A DNA stretch of 64,000 nucleotides from Haemaphysalis longicornis. Taxonomy: Eukaryota > Arthropoda > Arachnida > Ixodida > Ixodidae. The notes beneath the pieces are model-generated. The model was not told the DNA's origin. It was given only the letters and a program-made list of their open reading frames with translations, and ran no database searches. The stretch is taken from assembly GCA_013339765.2 (NCBI GenBank), contig CM023449.1, forward strand, positions 209,020,794 through 209,084,793, given 5' to 3'. A program made the translations under genes and the position numbers. This document shows positions 46,971 through 58,084 of the stretch, piece after piece. The stretch's first letter is position 1, and every line of letters starts with the position of its first letter.

Positions 46971-47249
46971 ACCCCCCGGTGCGTCGCATCACATCAGGGT
47001 TCCCTCGCGGGAAGATGGGCGTAATTTTTAGCTATTTATGAAGCATTGCCGCAACGGGATTTCTTGTGAAAAAAGACGGCCAGCAGTGTGGTAAGCTAAG
47101 GAAACGACTGGGGGTTGCATTCAGATCCTGGAAGAGCCTAGCAGACGAGGACCGCCAGAGCGAGTGCTTATTTCGCATGCGGAAACTCTCGCCTTGTTTT
47201 CCGAGTCCCTCCGTCGTATGGCGCTGATCAACTGAACGGACGACGCTGC

Positions 47250-47690
47250 CGTGATATTGACAAAAAAGGGCCCGGGTGTACGAGAACTTTCGGATAAGAG
47301 AACGCAAAATCGGCCGTACCGCCTTGTTACGGAGTTATACCTTGATGTAGTTACCATAAAAGAGACAAAAGTCGAAAGCGAGGACCACACCCACTGTATG
47401 GAGAGCCGGTGGCAGTATGGTGCTGCCGTTTACGACGCGCGATTATGCATGTGATCGTCACGCGGTGGGAAGGTCGCCGGGCTGTGTTCTCCTCATGCAC
47501 AAATCGTTACGGCTGGTAGTGAAAAATGTTTCAGAATACCTTATAGGGTGCTTCGTAGTTTGTGACTTCTCTTTTGCAGCAGCGCAATGGAGAGTGGTTT
47601 ATGTCAATGCCCCAGGGTACAAGAAAGGTGAGTCACAAGCTAGTGCAGTGGTGATTCATGCAGTGCGTTATTGGAGAACTTAAGTTCTGT
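47250..47690 (+). pseudogene. LINE endonuclease-domain remnant (APE type)
   Basis: The frame from 47251 ends with VTIKETKVESEDHTHCMESR, and the next frame from about 47417 has AVGRSPGCVLLMHKSLRLVV, VVCDFSFAAAQWRVVYVNAP and GYKKGE. This fits the N-terminal ETK motif and the later strands of the apurinic-type endonuclease that nicks target DNA in non-LTR retrotransposons. One frameshift lies near 47420, and the catalytic end is missing. Confidence 0.7.
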
Positions 47691-47759
47691 ATACTCTTCA
47701 CGCGACAAAACCAGATGCACGCGCTATCGTGGTGGGAGCACAGCTTTATTATGTGAAGT

Positions 47760-48430
47760 GGGGAACGATATCGGCCTGGGGATTGGTGTGGGGAAGTCAC
47801 CAGGCCAGGATGGCCTGAGTGCGGCCTTTTAAAGTCCTTAAACAGGAGGTATCCACAGCATTCACTCTCGTATTCAACAAAACCTTTTTGTTAGGCGTGC
47901 TACCACCACCGCTTTCGGGCTTCCGACACGATTTTAATTCCTAAAAGGGAAGACTTGGTGCAACTCCGTCAGGTCACGTTATACCCCCCTATAAGTTTAG
48001 CATAAGTCGACTACACAATGCCAATGAAAGTACCGGCTACAAGCTTCCAGTCTGGCATGGGCATCATAGTAGGGCCCTATCAAACATGTGGAATAAAAGG
48101 AAATTAAATTGTCACAAACATACACAACTTTATTGAACATTGTTGGTTGTGCAAAAAGAGCAAACAACTGAACATATCTTCATTGATTGGTGGGTGTTTT
48201 TTCTTCTGGGATATGTGCTGCAAAGACCGCTGAAAAAGACCCGCCAATCGACGCTCCACGGTATTGGGTATATGACAGTTGAAAACGATGGAATTCCATT
48301 CGATGCAACCATGTTACTGGGACTGCAAAGTATATGGAGGTGTTGTACAGCAGTGTGGTGCTCCAAGAGGCTATAGTCTCTATTTACAAGAAGCTATAGT
48401 ATCTTTCACTGAAGCAAAAAGGCCCAAAAA
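47760..48430 (+). pseudogene. LINE reverse transcriptase start and C-terminal remnant
   Basis: Around 47790-48000 a degraded frame reads VGKSPGQDGLSAAF and further pieces of an RT palm start, broken by stops. From about 48140 the frame gives EQTTEHIFIDWWVFFLLGYV, then LQRPLKKTRQSTLHGIG and ENDGIPFDATMLLGLQSIW, a C-terminal LINE segment. The RT core between them is deleted, so the copy is internally truncated. Confidence 0.6.
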
Positions 48431-48639
48431 TGTGTTGGAGACTGCCTGTCACATGTGAAAAGGTTAACAAAAATGAAAATATTTTTTGCGCTGTATCCCA
48501 GAGTGGGTAGCCGTTAACAGAGTGAGTGCCATGATTATAAGTTTTACAACACTTTTCTTTTTTTTACTGATGCCTAGGTAGAAATGTTATGGTATGCTTA
48601 CTTCTAAGTCCTAGTCAATTCCACTATACTCTAAGAGGC

Positions 48640-49330
48640 ACTAACATAAATAATGTAGACAAATATAAGTACTTGGGGTCCCTCTCCCAAGCAAGCTAAC
48701 TTGGTCAACCCACATATCTGACATTACCACTTCCGCATTACGTAACCTATGGTTTCTAAAAAGGAAACTAGCATGTGCACCCTCGAGCACTAAAAGCTTG
48801 AGTATGCTTCCATTATTTGGGATCCACATACCAAGAAAGATATGAATCTAGAACGTATTAACAGAAAAGCAGTTAGGTTTATTTTTGGCAAATATCGCAA
48901 GCTTGATTCCCCGACCACCCTAATGCAATTAAACGACATTTCTACTTTAGAAGCTCGGCGAAAGTTCAGTCAAATTTCCTTTCTTTACAATTGTTTGTGT
49001 GGTAATGTAAAAATTGATCTTCCTGACCGTGTTAAACCGCTATCAGCACGACGTACTCGTCATGGTCATCAACATGCTCTAGCCCCAATTTCTGCCCGAT
49101 CGAATGCTTTTGAATATAGTATTTTCCCTAGAACTTTGGAGGACTGCAATTGTTTGCCCGGTGACATCTTTAATCCTAATAGATTTCTTGGTGACCTGGA
49201 GCATCACCTTCTTTCTTAACTTTTGTTTCTTTGGTATTGTTGTCTGTTGTTTTTTACTATTATGTTTTCATGTATTCACTCCTGCGTTTGCCAGCACATT
49301 GGCCTGCAGTATTGTGCAATAAAAATAAAT
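48640..49330 (+). pseudogene. C-terminal LINE fragment (jockey/CR1-like) with 3' end
   Basis: A frame at 48842-49219 opens MNLERINRKAVRFIFGKYRK and continues through SPTTLMQLNDISTLEARRK to SNAFEYSIFPRTLEDCNCLP and a stop. This is the conserved post-RT region (LE-IQ-KA-RFI ... L-LL-L-RR) of jockey/CR1-type elements. Upstream, WDPHTKK and a KYLG-like remnant show that the RT thumb region was present. The 3' end CAATAAAAATAAATGAAGG lies at about 49317-49335. It is a 5'-truncated dead copy. Confidence 0.8.
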
Positions 49331-50017
49331 GAAGGAGAAGTGGAGATAACACGGTAATACGTTACCGCGCTGCTGCTGTGGAGATCCGGGTTCAAATGCC
49401 ATAAATTACTGATTTTTTTATTTGCGTTTTAGAGTAGCGGCTGTTTTAGGGACGGCCCCATTCGGACGGTCCGAATGGGGAACTCATGTCTTTGTCTTAA
49501 TACTAGTGACCAATATCTGCAGGTTATTACGGAGTCATCAGTGAGCATAGGTCACCTACTAGAGATTGTGACCGAGTAATTTCTAAAGACCAATCGATTT
49601 GTCCCCATGAGCCATCAGCCAATCGTTAGCAGTGGAGACCTACACTTGACCTACTGATGACCCATGATTGAAATACTAGTGAGCCCCAGTAGCGCACTGG
49701 TGAACTTCAAACAGATGTACAGGCCACCAATGCAGCGGCTACCAACCCTTCAGAACCTACACCTTGTCACTCATTACCCGCCCAAGCATACCTACGCATG
49801 AAATTGAACTTCGTCGGTCGTTATTGCGCTGACATCACACAGAATAGCTTCAGCTCTGCTCTGACCATGCTGTAATCTGAATGTTTGTGTTCGTGCAACA
49901 TTTTGACATATTTCTTGCTCCATTAAAAAAACTCAATTCAACGACTAAAAATAGGTGCAATACAGAGGGTCCATTGCACTAAGTTCATAACTGAGCAGCT
50001 GAAGTCGGAGGTCTTAC

Positions 50018-50050
50018 CGGAAATGAACTGGCCCTGAGGCGATGTGTTTT
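50018..50050 (-). CDS. Micro-exon, 33 nt, phase 1-1
   Basis: The acceptor GCTTTTTGTTTGCAG and the donor GTAAGA bound 33 nt. Entered in phase 1 it reads x-NTSPQGQFIS-G, with an N-glycosylation sequon (NTS). It lies 538 nt downstream, in transcript order, of the 42-nt micro-exon at 50629-50588. It belongs to the same array by phase, size and composition, although I see no clear sequence match to the 42-nt copies. Confidence 0.55.
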
Positions 50051-50587
50051 CTGCAAACAAAAAGCCCAAAAGAACGTCTGTGAAGCCTATCTTACAAACA
50101 ACATGGAATCTTTCACAGTGCTAGATGGAGAGTTATTGCAAGGGAAGCATGTTCTGTAACAGATTTGTTTATGTTGTGTTACCTCTGTCCAGCTGGTATA
50201 TGTTCCAGCGCACAAGTGCCCAAGATAGAAGACAAGAGCAGCACCTGTGGCTTTTGCCAGGGTCTAGCCAAGCTTAGATATCTGACAAGGTCAAATGGTA
50301 ATCCGCAGTACTTCTACAGTGTATTCGGCGACGTTCTCGATCCAATTGCTTGTACCCAATAAGGACCGTGCTTTATTCTAACATAAGGGCTGACCGAACT
50401 CCTCGGCGCCCGAGTCGATTCCTGGACAGTACAGTGATCGTGTGTTCAAGAATGCTTCTGCAGCGTTATGCTTGCCAGTTTATTTACAGAGCACAAATGA
50501 ATCTGACAAATGTAATTAAACTAACAAAACGTTTGCGGCTTAGGTGCCGGACCATAAGGCACCAATATATAAACAGTATTTCCTTAC

Positions 50588-50629
50588 CTGGGCTGTCATT
50601 TTCTTCCACGGCCGACTGCGGCAAATTCT
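50588..50629 (-). CDS. Micro-exon, 42 nt, phase 1-1 (copy C)
   Basis: The acceptor TTGTTGCTCACAG and the donor GTAAGG bound 42 nt that read E-NLPQSAVEENDSP-G in phase 1. It aligns with copy B at 51817-51776: same length, same NL start, acidic middle. It also aligns with decayed copy A at 54566-54525, where the match extends into the upstream intron (CTCACAG/CTCACAA). This is direct evidence of exon duplication. Confidence 0.6.
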
Positions 50630-50844
50630 CTGTGAGCAACAAGCGAGATGGAGACAAAGTGTAGCCCTTTTCTAATACAAAAAATACAAACGCATCGCGT
50701 TCAGCAATATACCAGGAACGCCGGAATGGACTACGTCGTTTTGAGCAAACAAATGAATCGTAGTACTCGTTATTAGAAAATGAGAGGTCCACATTTAAAA
50801 CACATAATTTCCCACGATGACCGCTATTTCGTATCTAATATATT

Positions 50845-51607
50845 TAGCGTTGTTCGTTTTCGAATTTTATATATATTTTTTTAATTTTGAAAATAGGGGT
50901 GGTGCTAAAAATCGGGTGCTATTTTTCAAACTGACAATTAAGGAGAAATCGGCTTTTTTGTAAAACTTAAGAAATTCAGGTTTTTTCGTGTTAAATCTGC
51001 AGATGTGCTGTGTAATACATTCAGTTTATACAGTATTACGACCTTCTTAACGCTAACGCGTAAAAAAAGTTTGTGTTTGGAATAATTTTAGCAAATAATC
51101 TCCGAAATTTGGAGTTCATTTGGAAATGGACCAGTAATGATGAGAGTGAACAGCATTGATAATTTCAGAGAAATGAAACATTTTATTCACAAAAAAATCC
51201 TGATCGATTTTTTTACAAATCCTTTTATACATTCTTCATGATCTGCATGCGCAACATGTCGGACTCTATTTGAGACCTGCTCTATTGTTGAACGTATCGC
51301 AGTTGAGAAAAAATTGTCTCGACATCACACTTTCCATTAGCTAGGCACAACAATATCAATACAGCATTGGCCGGTCTGGAGAGCGATCCAACACTGAATG
51401 AGTTCGAAAGCTGTGTTTGTGGGGCTTGCTGACACCAAGTAGTGATTGAGACCGGCGGACCCACCCGTCAAGGATTGTGGACATCGCTAATTTGAAAAGG
51501 TCTATTCAGGCAGAAATCGTGCTTAAAGTTAACCCGTCTCTCCTGAAACATGTTCGAGCTGTAAAAGCTGTGTTAACATCGGATTTTACCCGAAAATGAA
51601 CACCCTA
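50845..51607. mobile_element. hAT-type element, copy 2 (763 bp)
   Basis: The element is homologous to 15935-16699 along its length, including GAACGTATCGCAG(T/C)TGAGA, TTGTCTCGACATCAC and TTAGCTAGGC. The left end TAGCGTTGTTCGTTTTCG and the complement of the right end TAGGGTGTTCATTTTCGG pair imperfectly. The flanking octamers AATATATT (50837-50844) and AATATACC (51608-51615) agree at six positions. The minus strand still reads CLANGKCDVETIFSQLRYVQ. It lies between micro-exons C and B. Confidence 0.72.
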
Positions 51608-51775
51608 AATATACCGTGCTGTCGTTCTTCTTACACAAAAATAGAGCCAGTTCGCTTTCTCTAATTGTTCCGTGAACTTGTTTCGTGATTCGCATGCTAT
51701 ACGAGGTACAGAAAACGTGAGCTATCTGCGACTTCGGGGCGTTATGGTGCCACTCCAAAATTCACATTTACTTAC

Positions 51776-51817
51776 CATAGGTGTCAGCTTCCTTGCCAGC
51801 ATCCATGGCCAAATTAT
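51776..51817 (-). CDS. Micro-exon, 42 nt, phase 1-1 (copy B)
   Basis: The acceptor GTTATTGTTCGCAG and the donor GTAAGT bound 42 nt that read D-NLAMDAGKEADTY-G in phase 1. The block GATGCTGGCAAGG...GCTGAC is shared with decayed copy A (54566-54525), and the length and the AATTTG start with copy C (50629-50588). The exon has no Cys and is acidic. As an in-frame cassette it could be included or skipped freely. Confidence 0.6.
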
Positions 51818-52549
51818 CTGCGAACAATAACGAAAGAAAATGCAAGGAGATTAATTACCAGTTATTAACATTTTCTTAATATAAGCGTCTCGTTCAACGA
51901 AACAGAAGGAACAGGAGACCCGAGCACCTCTCTTCGAAGGAACAACGGCATACTATGAAGCACTTTCCCAAAAGTGCGGTTCTGGGCAACTGACGTGTAA
52001 TGAATTTTTAGACCGGGAGTGTTATTTGTTGTACAGCATTTTGTTATGCTTATTACCGGAATAAAAAGAGCCAACTCGCCTTGTCTGTGAGTTTAGCGAC
52101 TGCCTGTGCTATTGAGATTGTCATTTACACCATCGCCTCCTGTATTTTTATAATGCCAAACGCATTAGCCCGTACCGGCCAACCAAGCAACCAAGCCCTC
52201 TCCTTCTACTCCGGCCACTCTCCCCCAATCGCTAGCCTTCCCATCGCTTTAGTCATGTGACCGGTTCATCTTGGGCGACGCTTGGTGGAAAGCGGCAGCG
52301 TTGGTAAAACGTACTTCGTCGAGGGTCTGAGTTTTCTAACCCTAGCGAGAGGCGTCGTTACTCCGATAACCACAAACATCGGTTGCCTTGGAAACCAGCA
52401 GAAGCCGCTCTCGAATTTAGTAACAGTCGGGTGATACCGGTTCAGCTCGGGGCCCCTCCTTGCAACATATGGACACTACAGGTGTACCATTCACTCCGAT
52501 TGGGAAGCCGGCGATGCGTTTGGCATTGTGAAATACAGGAGGCGATGTT

Positions 52550-52990
52550 TACACACGCGCGCAGACACACGCACGCGCGAACACACACGCACATGCACGC
52601 ACGCACTCAAGCGACGGTACGGTAGCAAGAATAAAAGCAACGCAACCACAGAATGGAGCAGCACACACGCCCTGCGTTTTTGACATACAATTGCAGCGTA
52701 ACTGTTGAAGTTAAATAACAATGCCAAATGCGTATAAAGCGTGCTAAACGACCCCGTATGAATGCTTAGACGGAAGGTAAAGTAACTGCCCGAAAGGCCG
52801 CGATCCACGTCATGTAAACTTCAGTTTCCTTCCGTCGCCGTCATCCTGTTTGAGGCCAAAGTCCTGTCTCTCTCTCTCACTCTCACTAATTTACTCACTC
52901 ACTCACACACTCATTTGCTCACTCACTCCCACGCACGTCATTCACCCACTCACCCCCACCTCACTCACCCACTTGGTTCATGGCCAGCGC
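52550..52990. repeat. Low-complexity patches: (AC/GC)n near 52550-52610 and (ACTC)n near 52870-52975
   Basis: CACGCACG-type repeats and then CTCACTCACTCAC runs dominate the two patches. The Arg/Thr/His-repeat frames here are artefacts. The sequence between them shows no recognised gene. Confidence 0.85.
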
Positions 52991-53529
52991 TGAAAACGTG
53001 TTCACTACTGTTCAATTTTCGGTGAGCGAAGTTTTCAACACATCGTCCAGTATTTGGGCGTGATTCTGCCTCTCGATACCACAAGCCAAAATATCATAGC
53101 CCTTACACTTAACCACCAGGCAAGAGCGCTGATAATCCTACTTCTTTAAAGACCAAATGTCTGGAGTTATTGCGCGGCTCACGTCATTCAGGTGTCGGCG
53201 ATTCAGCCAGTCGTCTAAGGAGGGCTTTGTGAAAAGTGTGCAACTACCGAGCCTCCCCTATTCCTTACACCCTAACATCGCGGCCGACATTGGGTTGCAC
53301 ACCAGCAAGTCTAAGGGTGATTTTTCGGTACAGTTGCAATGTCGTTTGCTGATGGAATGATGCAGAAGATAAACATATATCCGTACTGAAATTTTCAAAC
53401 AGTAATTTTACTTGTAGAAAAGCAATGCGGTAAGTGTTTCAGCAAATTTGTGATGATTTATATAGACAGTTGAATCATTGTCGAAGTGAAAGTGAGATAG
53501 AAAATAGCTGTTTCCCCACGAGCTACTAT

Positions 53530-53717
53530 TGTTACGTGGCGGCCGGACAGAGATGAGACGAACGACGAGATGGGGTGAAGCGATCTATTTACATTATTTA
53601 CATAGCGGCCATTACAGAGCTCGCGCAGGCTGCGCCCCCCACATCTTCCTCCTCGTCGTCAGCTTCATTAATGGTGGGCCATGGCGCAACGAGGATTGAC
53701 CGCAGCGTCCCGTGACA
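53530..53717 (-). mobile_element. LTR-like repeat, copy 1 (188 bp)
   Basis: It is a direct repeat of 54134-54314, starting TGTTACGTGGCGGC on the plus strand. Read on the minus strand it begins TGTCACGGGACGC and ends CACGTAACA, giving TG...CA boundaries. It is immediately preceded, on the minus strand, by GACCGGGGGAATGA, a polypurine-tract-like block. This fits the 3' LTR of a minus-strand retrotransposon remnant. Confidence 0.6.
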
Positions 53718-54133
53718 TCATTCCCCCGGTCGAAGACGGGGCGACGTGACAATTGTGATGCGAATGGACATTGCGATGGCAGATTACATTGCGGAATCGC
53801 TTGCCGCCACGGATGACGGTGACGTGCTCGGTGATGCCTGGCCCTGCAGCAAGGATGTTTTCAGCGGCGACGAAGCGTCGTTGGTTGTGAGTGCCATGTC
53901 GGACACGGGGGCTGGGAACACATCGGTGGTTCTTCTTGGCACAGTTGTTCGGCATGTATTCATCGTCGTCTCACGGGCTGGGGGCACGGGGTGGGGGACG
54001 CGGTCGATCTGTAGTCGCGATGAGGCTGGGGCGTCCCTACATGGCCCAAGGCCTAGCGATGATCGCGTCCAGGCCGACACGGCTCCAAGCAGTGGTGAGG
54101 GTGAAGACGATCGACCCGCACACTCAACCAAGA

Positions 54134-54314
54134 TGTTACGTGGCGGCAGGACAGAGATGAGACGAACGATGAGAAGAGGTGAAGCGATCTATTTACATTA
54201 TTTACATAGCGGCCATTACAGAGCTCACGCAAGGTTCACCAGGTACTGCATCGTCGTCATCATCGTTCTTGAATGAAGGCGTTGTGAGGCGTTTCCCACC
54301 GGAATCGCGTAATA
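54134..54314 (-). mobile_element. LTR-like repeat, copy 2 (181 bp)
   Basis: It shares TTTACATTATTTACATAGCG, GGACAGAGATGAGACGAACG and GTGAAGCGATC with copy 1. It too is preceded on the minus strand by a purine block (CCCGGGGGATGA), so both copies have a polypurine-like flank. That suggests a tandem or recombined element rather than a simple LTR-internal-LTR unit. The 416 bp between the copies carry no recognised gag or pol. Confidence 0.6.
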
Positions 54315-54524
54315 TCATCCCCCGGGTCTTTGTTGATGTTTATGCTGTACATGTTGATGTAAACAAAACCTGTTCACGTTTCGTCAACAAAAACGCTAAA
54401 CATGACATCTGCAAAAGAACATTAAGAAGCCACCATTTATGCAGCACGGCGATAAGATTTTATTCAACATGAGCATCTTCGTCTGACAATAAGGCGACAG
54501 TAAAAAACCACTCTTTTATTTAAG

Positions 54525-54566
54525 CTGGATTGTCAGCCGCCTTGCCAGCATCCAGGTATGAATTCT
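54525..54566 (-). pseudogene. Decayed 42-nt micro-exon (copy A)
   Basis: It aligns with copies B and C over exactly 42 nt and stays open in the same frame (NSYLDAGKAADNP), but both splice sites are changed. The acceptor reads CTCACAA where copy C has CTCACAG. The donor reads CCAG followed by CTTAAA where functional copies have GTAAG. An upstream AG (CTCTCCCGGCAG, ending at 54576) would give a longer reading entry; without a donor the frame then stops at TAA beside AATAAA, so a terminal-exon use cannot be excluded. Confidence 0.55.
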
Positions 54567-54615
54567 TTGTGAGGACTGCCGGGAGAGTTAACAGGGGCAA
54601 TGATTTATTAATTTA

Positions 54616-54888
54616 CTAAATCTTTGTTAACATAAAGAAACCTTTGGCTAACGTAGTGGCTCCCGTGTAAACGATTGCATTCAGACCTGTGCAGCACCAA
54701 ATGGCCGCGTAATTGCTTACTTCTCTGCAGATGTAGTTTTCTGCCGCTCCTGCCATGTAACAACCTCCACTGTCTTCCTCCAACCACTCACAAATTTTCC
54801 CAACCCTCTTCCTCCTCGCATGATAAATGCTATGGAAGTTCCCGCGTATTTTTAGGGACCTTTTTGTTCCTGTTGTGCTTCGAACTGC
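54616..54888 (-). other. Unidentified open frame, 90 codons, minus strand, no ATG start
   Basis: Between a TGA and a TAG the frame reads 90 residues. These include ARRKRVGKICEWLEEDSGGC, YMAGAAENYICREVSNYAAI and WCCTGLNAIVYTGATTLAKG. Composition is protein-like with five Cys. A GTAAGC inside it could be a donor. It could be a transposon fragment or an exon; I recognise no domain. The opposite strand is also open, which weakens the case. Confidence 0.25.
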
Positions 54889-55358
54889 TCAATATTACTT
54901 GGGCTTTAGGGTACGCTTTGATCTCGCGTCTCTTCGACAATGTTTTAACACCACACGTTGTTTTTTTCCTTGCTTACTTCAAACGCTAAACGGACGTGTT
55001 GTCACGGGAAGATGAAACTGGGCAAGTCAAGCATAGCGCTGTGGTCCTACCGTCTAGCGGAGAAGAAGCAGCGTATAAGCGTAGCATGTGTGACCTCTGG
55101 CATGGTTGTACTTTAAATATTTTAAATACACCACTCTCATCTACCAAGATTCACGTCATTTCTTCCATCTTGGCGCGAAAAAGTATACTCGACACTCATT
55201 TTTATGTGCTTATAATTTGCCTCTGCCACCCCTGAAATATCATTGGCGGGGAATAATGGGGGCATTTAAGAGTAATGGCAGCAGCTTTAGTTGTGTGAAA
55301 CCGCGTTCTTTTATATGCTGCATTCTTTCCCGTTTTTTGGCTAAGCACTTGAATCAAC

Positions 55359-55515
55359 TGACTGACTGACTGACTGACTGACTGACTGACTGACTGACTG
55401 ACTGACTGACTGACTGATGAATGACAGACAGACAGACAGACAGACATACGGGCGGAGAGACGTACGCGCGGACGGACAGGCAGGCAGGCAGGCCGACAGA
55501 CTGGCAGACGGACAC

Positions 55516-55612
<97 letters not shown>

Positions 55613-55627
55613 AGACAGACAGACAGA
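55359..55627. repeat. Compound microsatellite (GACT)n then (GACA)n
   Basis: (GACT) units run from about 55359 to 55417, then (GACA) from about 55421 with an irregular GGCGGAGAG...GGCAGGCAGG middle, then a clean (GACA) run of about 105 bp to 55627. The Asp-Arg-Gln-Thr and Cys-Leu-Ser-Val repeat peptides come from this array and are not genes. Confidence 0.95.
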
Positions 55628-55697
55628 TGGACCAAAAGTTCTGGTTTTGGGGAACTAGACTATACTTTATTGAATTACGCAAGCGCCTACGGCCGCT

Positions 55698-58084
55698 GAA
55701 ATTCCTAATGAAGATCTGGATCGACTCTTTACCATCTCTGAATTGTGGGCAGCCATAGATGCAAGCAACAAGAAAAGTGCCCCAGGAGAAGACGCCATTA
55801 CATATAAACTGCTATCAAATATGTGTGGCCGAACAGCAACGGAGCTACTGCAACATGTTAACAGGGCGTGGAAAACAGGAACATTACCGAAAGAATGGAA
55901 ATCGGCAAACATCAAATTCATTCCTAAGCCCGGCAAATCACAATCCATTCAGAACCTAAGGCCTATATCCCTAACATCATGTGTAGGAAAGGTAATGGAG
56001 AGGATGGTCCTGCAGCGTCTACAGAATCACCTGGAAGCCACGGAACAGATGCCGGCCACCATGTTTGGCTTTAGGAAACATCTAGGAACGCAAAACGTCT
56101 TGATCCAGTTGAATGAGCTGGTGGTTAAACAGGCGACAAGAGCAAGACCGAGGGCCATCCTCGCACTCGACTTGAAGGGGGCCTTCGATAATGTAACACA
56201 TGCCAGTATCCTACGTAACCTAAACACGACAAAGTGCGGAGAAAGAACCTTTACTCCATCAAGAGCTTCCTGGAGGACAGAACCGCGGTCATCACCATCG
56301 GGAGAGCAAAATCGGACCCAATAACATTAGGAGAGCGGGGCACACCTCAAGGATCCGTCATCTCGCCCCTGCTATTCAATCTAGCTCTTCTGCCCCTTCC
56401 GAAGCTCCTGGGACAGATCGACGGCCTAGATCACGCTTTCTACGCCGATGATATAACGGTCTGGACGAACAGAGCAGGATCTGAGGGGTGGATGGAGGAA
56501 ACTCTGCAGACAGTAGCGACGACGGTGCACGAATACGCCAAGTCGTGTGGCCTGAGCTGTGCCCCCAAAAGTTCGACCTCTTAGTAGTCCAGGCTGGCGC
56601 CAACAAAAAGACCAGAAGCCAGATCACGGTGCAAGTGGATGGAATCGTGATCAAGCCAGTACAACAATGCCGAATACTGGGCTTACTGCTCAGGAGCGAC
56701 GGTAGAGCAGACGCGGCCGTATCCAAGATCTTAACTTCATCTGAACAAGTCCTGGGAATGCTGCGACGAGTCGCCAAGAGAAACAGGGGAATCAAGGAGG
56801 ATGACGCGGTACGCTTGGTCCAAGCTTTCATAATATCTAGGATCACATACTCTGCACCATACCTCCAAATGACCAAAACTCAGAAAGAGAAAATCGACAC
56901 CACTATTAGGGAAGCCACTAAACAAGCTCTGGGGCTTCCCATCTACACATCGACCAAGAGACTGTACAGTATGGGAATGCACAACACTTTGGACGAGCTC
57001 GTGGAGGCGCACCTCTCATGCCAAAGAATGCGTCTCAGCGAAACCGAGCACGGCAGGAGAATCCTTCAAAAGATCGGATGGAAAATAGAGCCCAGACGGA
57101 CAAACATGCCCATAACCGACGAATGGCGGGACAAAATCATGACGAAACCCCTTCCACGCAACATGACACCGGGAGAAGATGAAGAGAGACGGAAAGAAAG
57201 AGCAAGAGCCCTAGAAAATAGTCTGGAAGACAGCCCTCACGTCCTTTACACAGACGCATCAACAGTACACGGAAGTGAGAAGGCGGCAACAGCAGTAACA
57301 ACCAAACACAATCTAGTCAACGCAGCATCAATCAGAGCCAAAGAAATCGATACAGCGGAAGAAGCGGCTATTGCCATGGCGTTACTCCACACAGGAGTGA
57401 GGACAGTGGTCACCGATAGCAAGAAAGCGTACAGTAACTATAGAAGGGGAGTGATCTCCTCCTTAGCAGCTAGAATCTTAAGAAGCAGGAAGCCACCAGG
57501 GAACGCGGTCGAGCTCATATGGGCCCCCTCACACTCCTCGTTAGTCGGCAACGCAGTCGCTGACTACCACGCCCGAGTGATGGCACGCCGGGCACACGAG
57601 AGGGAAGACCCAGACGTGCCGACACCCGCAACCGGTTACAAAGAGATAATTTCCATGTACCGGGAGAATAGACAGACACTTCCGGAGCCGCACCGGTCGC
57701 TAACTAGGGAAGATCAATCAATTCTAAGACGAATCCAAGGAGGCTCACTAGCACACCCAACCCTAATGCACCGTATGTACCCAGAGCAGTACAAGGACAC
57801 ATGCCCTTTCTGCCAGCAAGCAAAAGGAACGCTGTGTCATTTAATTGCTGAATGCACCTCGATAAAATCACCACTACCCGTTATACCAACCCCCTCCGCC
57901 CCAACCTCAAAAGAGCGATGGGAGATCCTCAGGTCCAGCCCCTCCATCAACATCCACAAGGCCATAGTGGCCCGTGGACGGGAGGTGTTGGCCTGGTTTG
58001 GGCCCTGAGAAGAAGGGACCACCCCCATCGGCGGCCGCCTCGAGGCAGCTACTCTTGTCAAATAAAGTTATACCTACCTACCTA
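55698..58084 (+). mobile_element. I-like non-LTR retrotransposon, 5' truncated: reverse transcriptase, RNase H, zinc knuckle
   Basis: The frame opens directly at the junction (EIPNEDLDRLFTISELWAAI). RT blocks follow: KSAPGEDAITYKLL, FIPKPGKSQSIQNLRPISLT, ALDLKGAFDNV, GTPQGSVISPLLFNLA and the catalytic FYADDITVW. RNase H has YTDAST, DTAEEAAIAMA, VVTDSKKA and NAVADYHAR. The end carries CPFCQQAKGTLCHLIAEC and a stop at 58008. Two frame changes (about 56235 and 56575) inactivate it. The 3' tail AAATAAAGTTATACC(TACC)n is flanked by CCTACGGCCGCT at 55686-55697 and 58085-58096, a target duplication. Confidence 0.92.

Noticed and set aside
55354..55758. Several overlapping frames with long Asp-Arg-Gln-Thr or Cys-Leu-Ser-Val repeats
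   Set aside because: They are translations of the GACT/GACA microsatellite on both strands, not genes.
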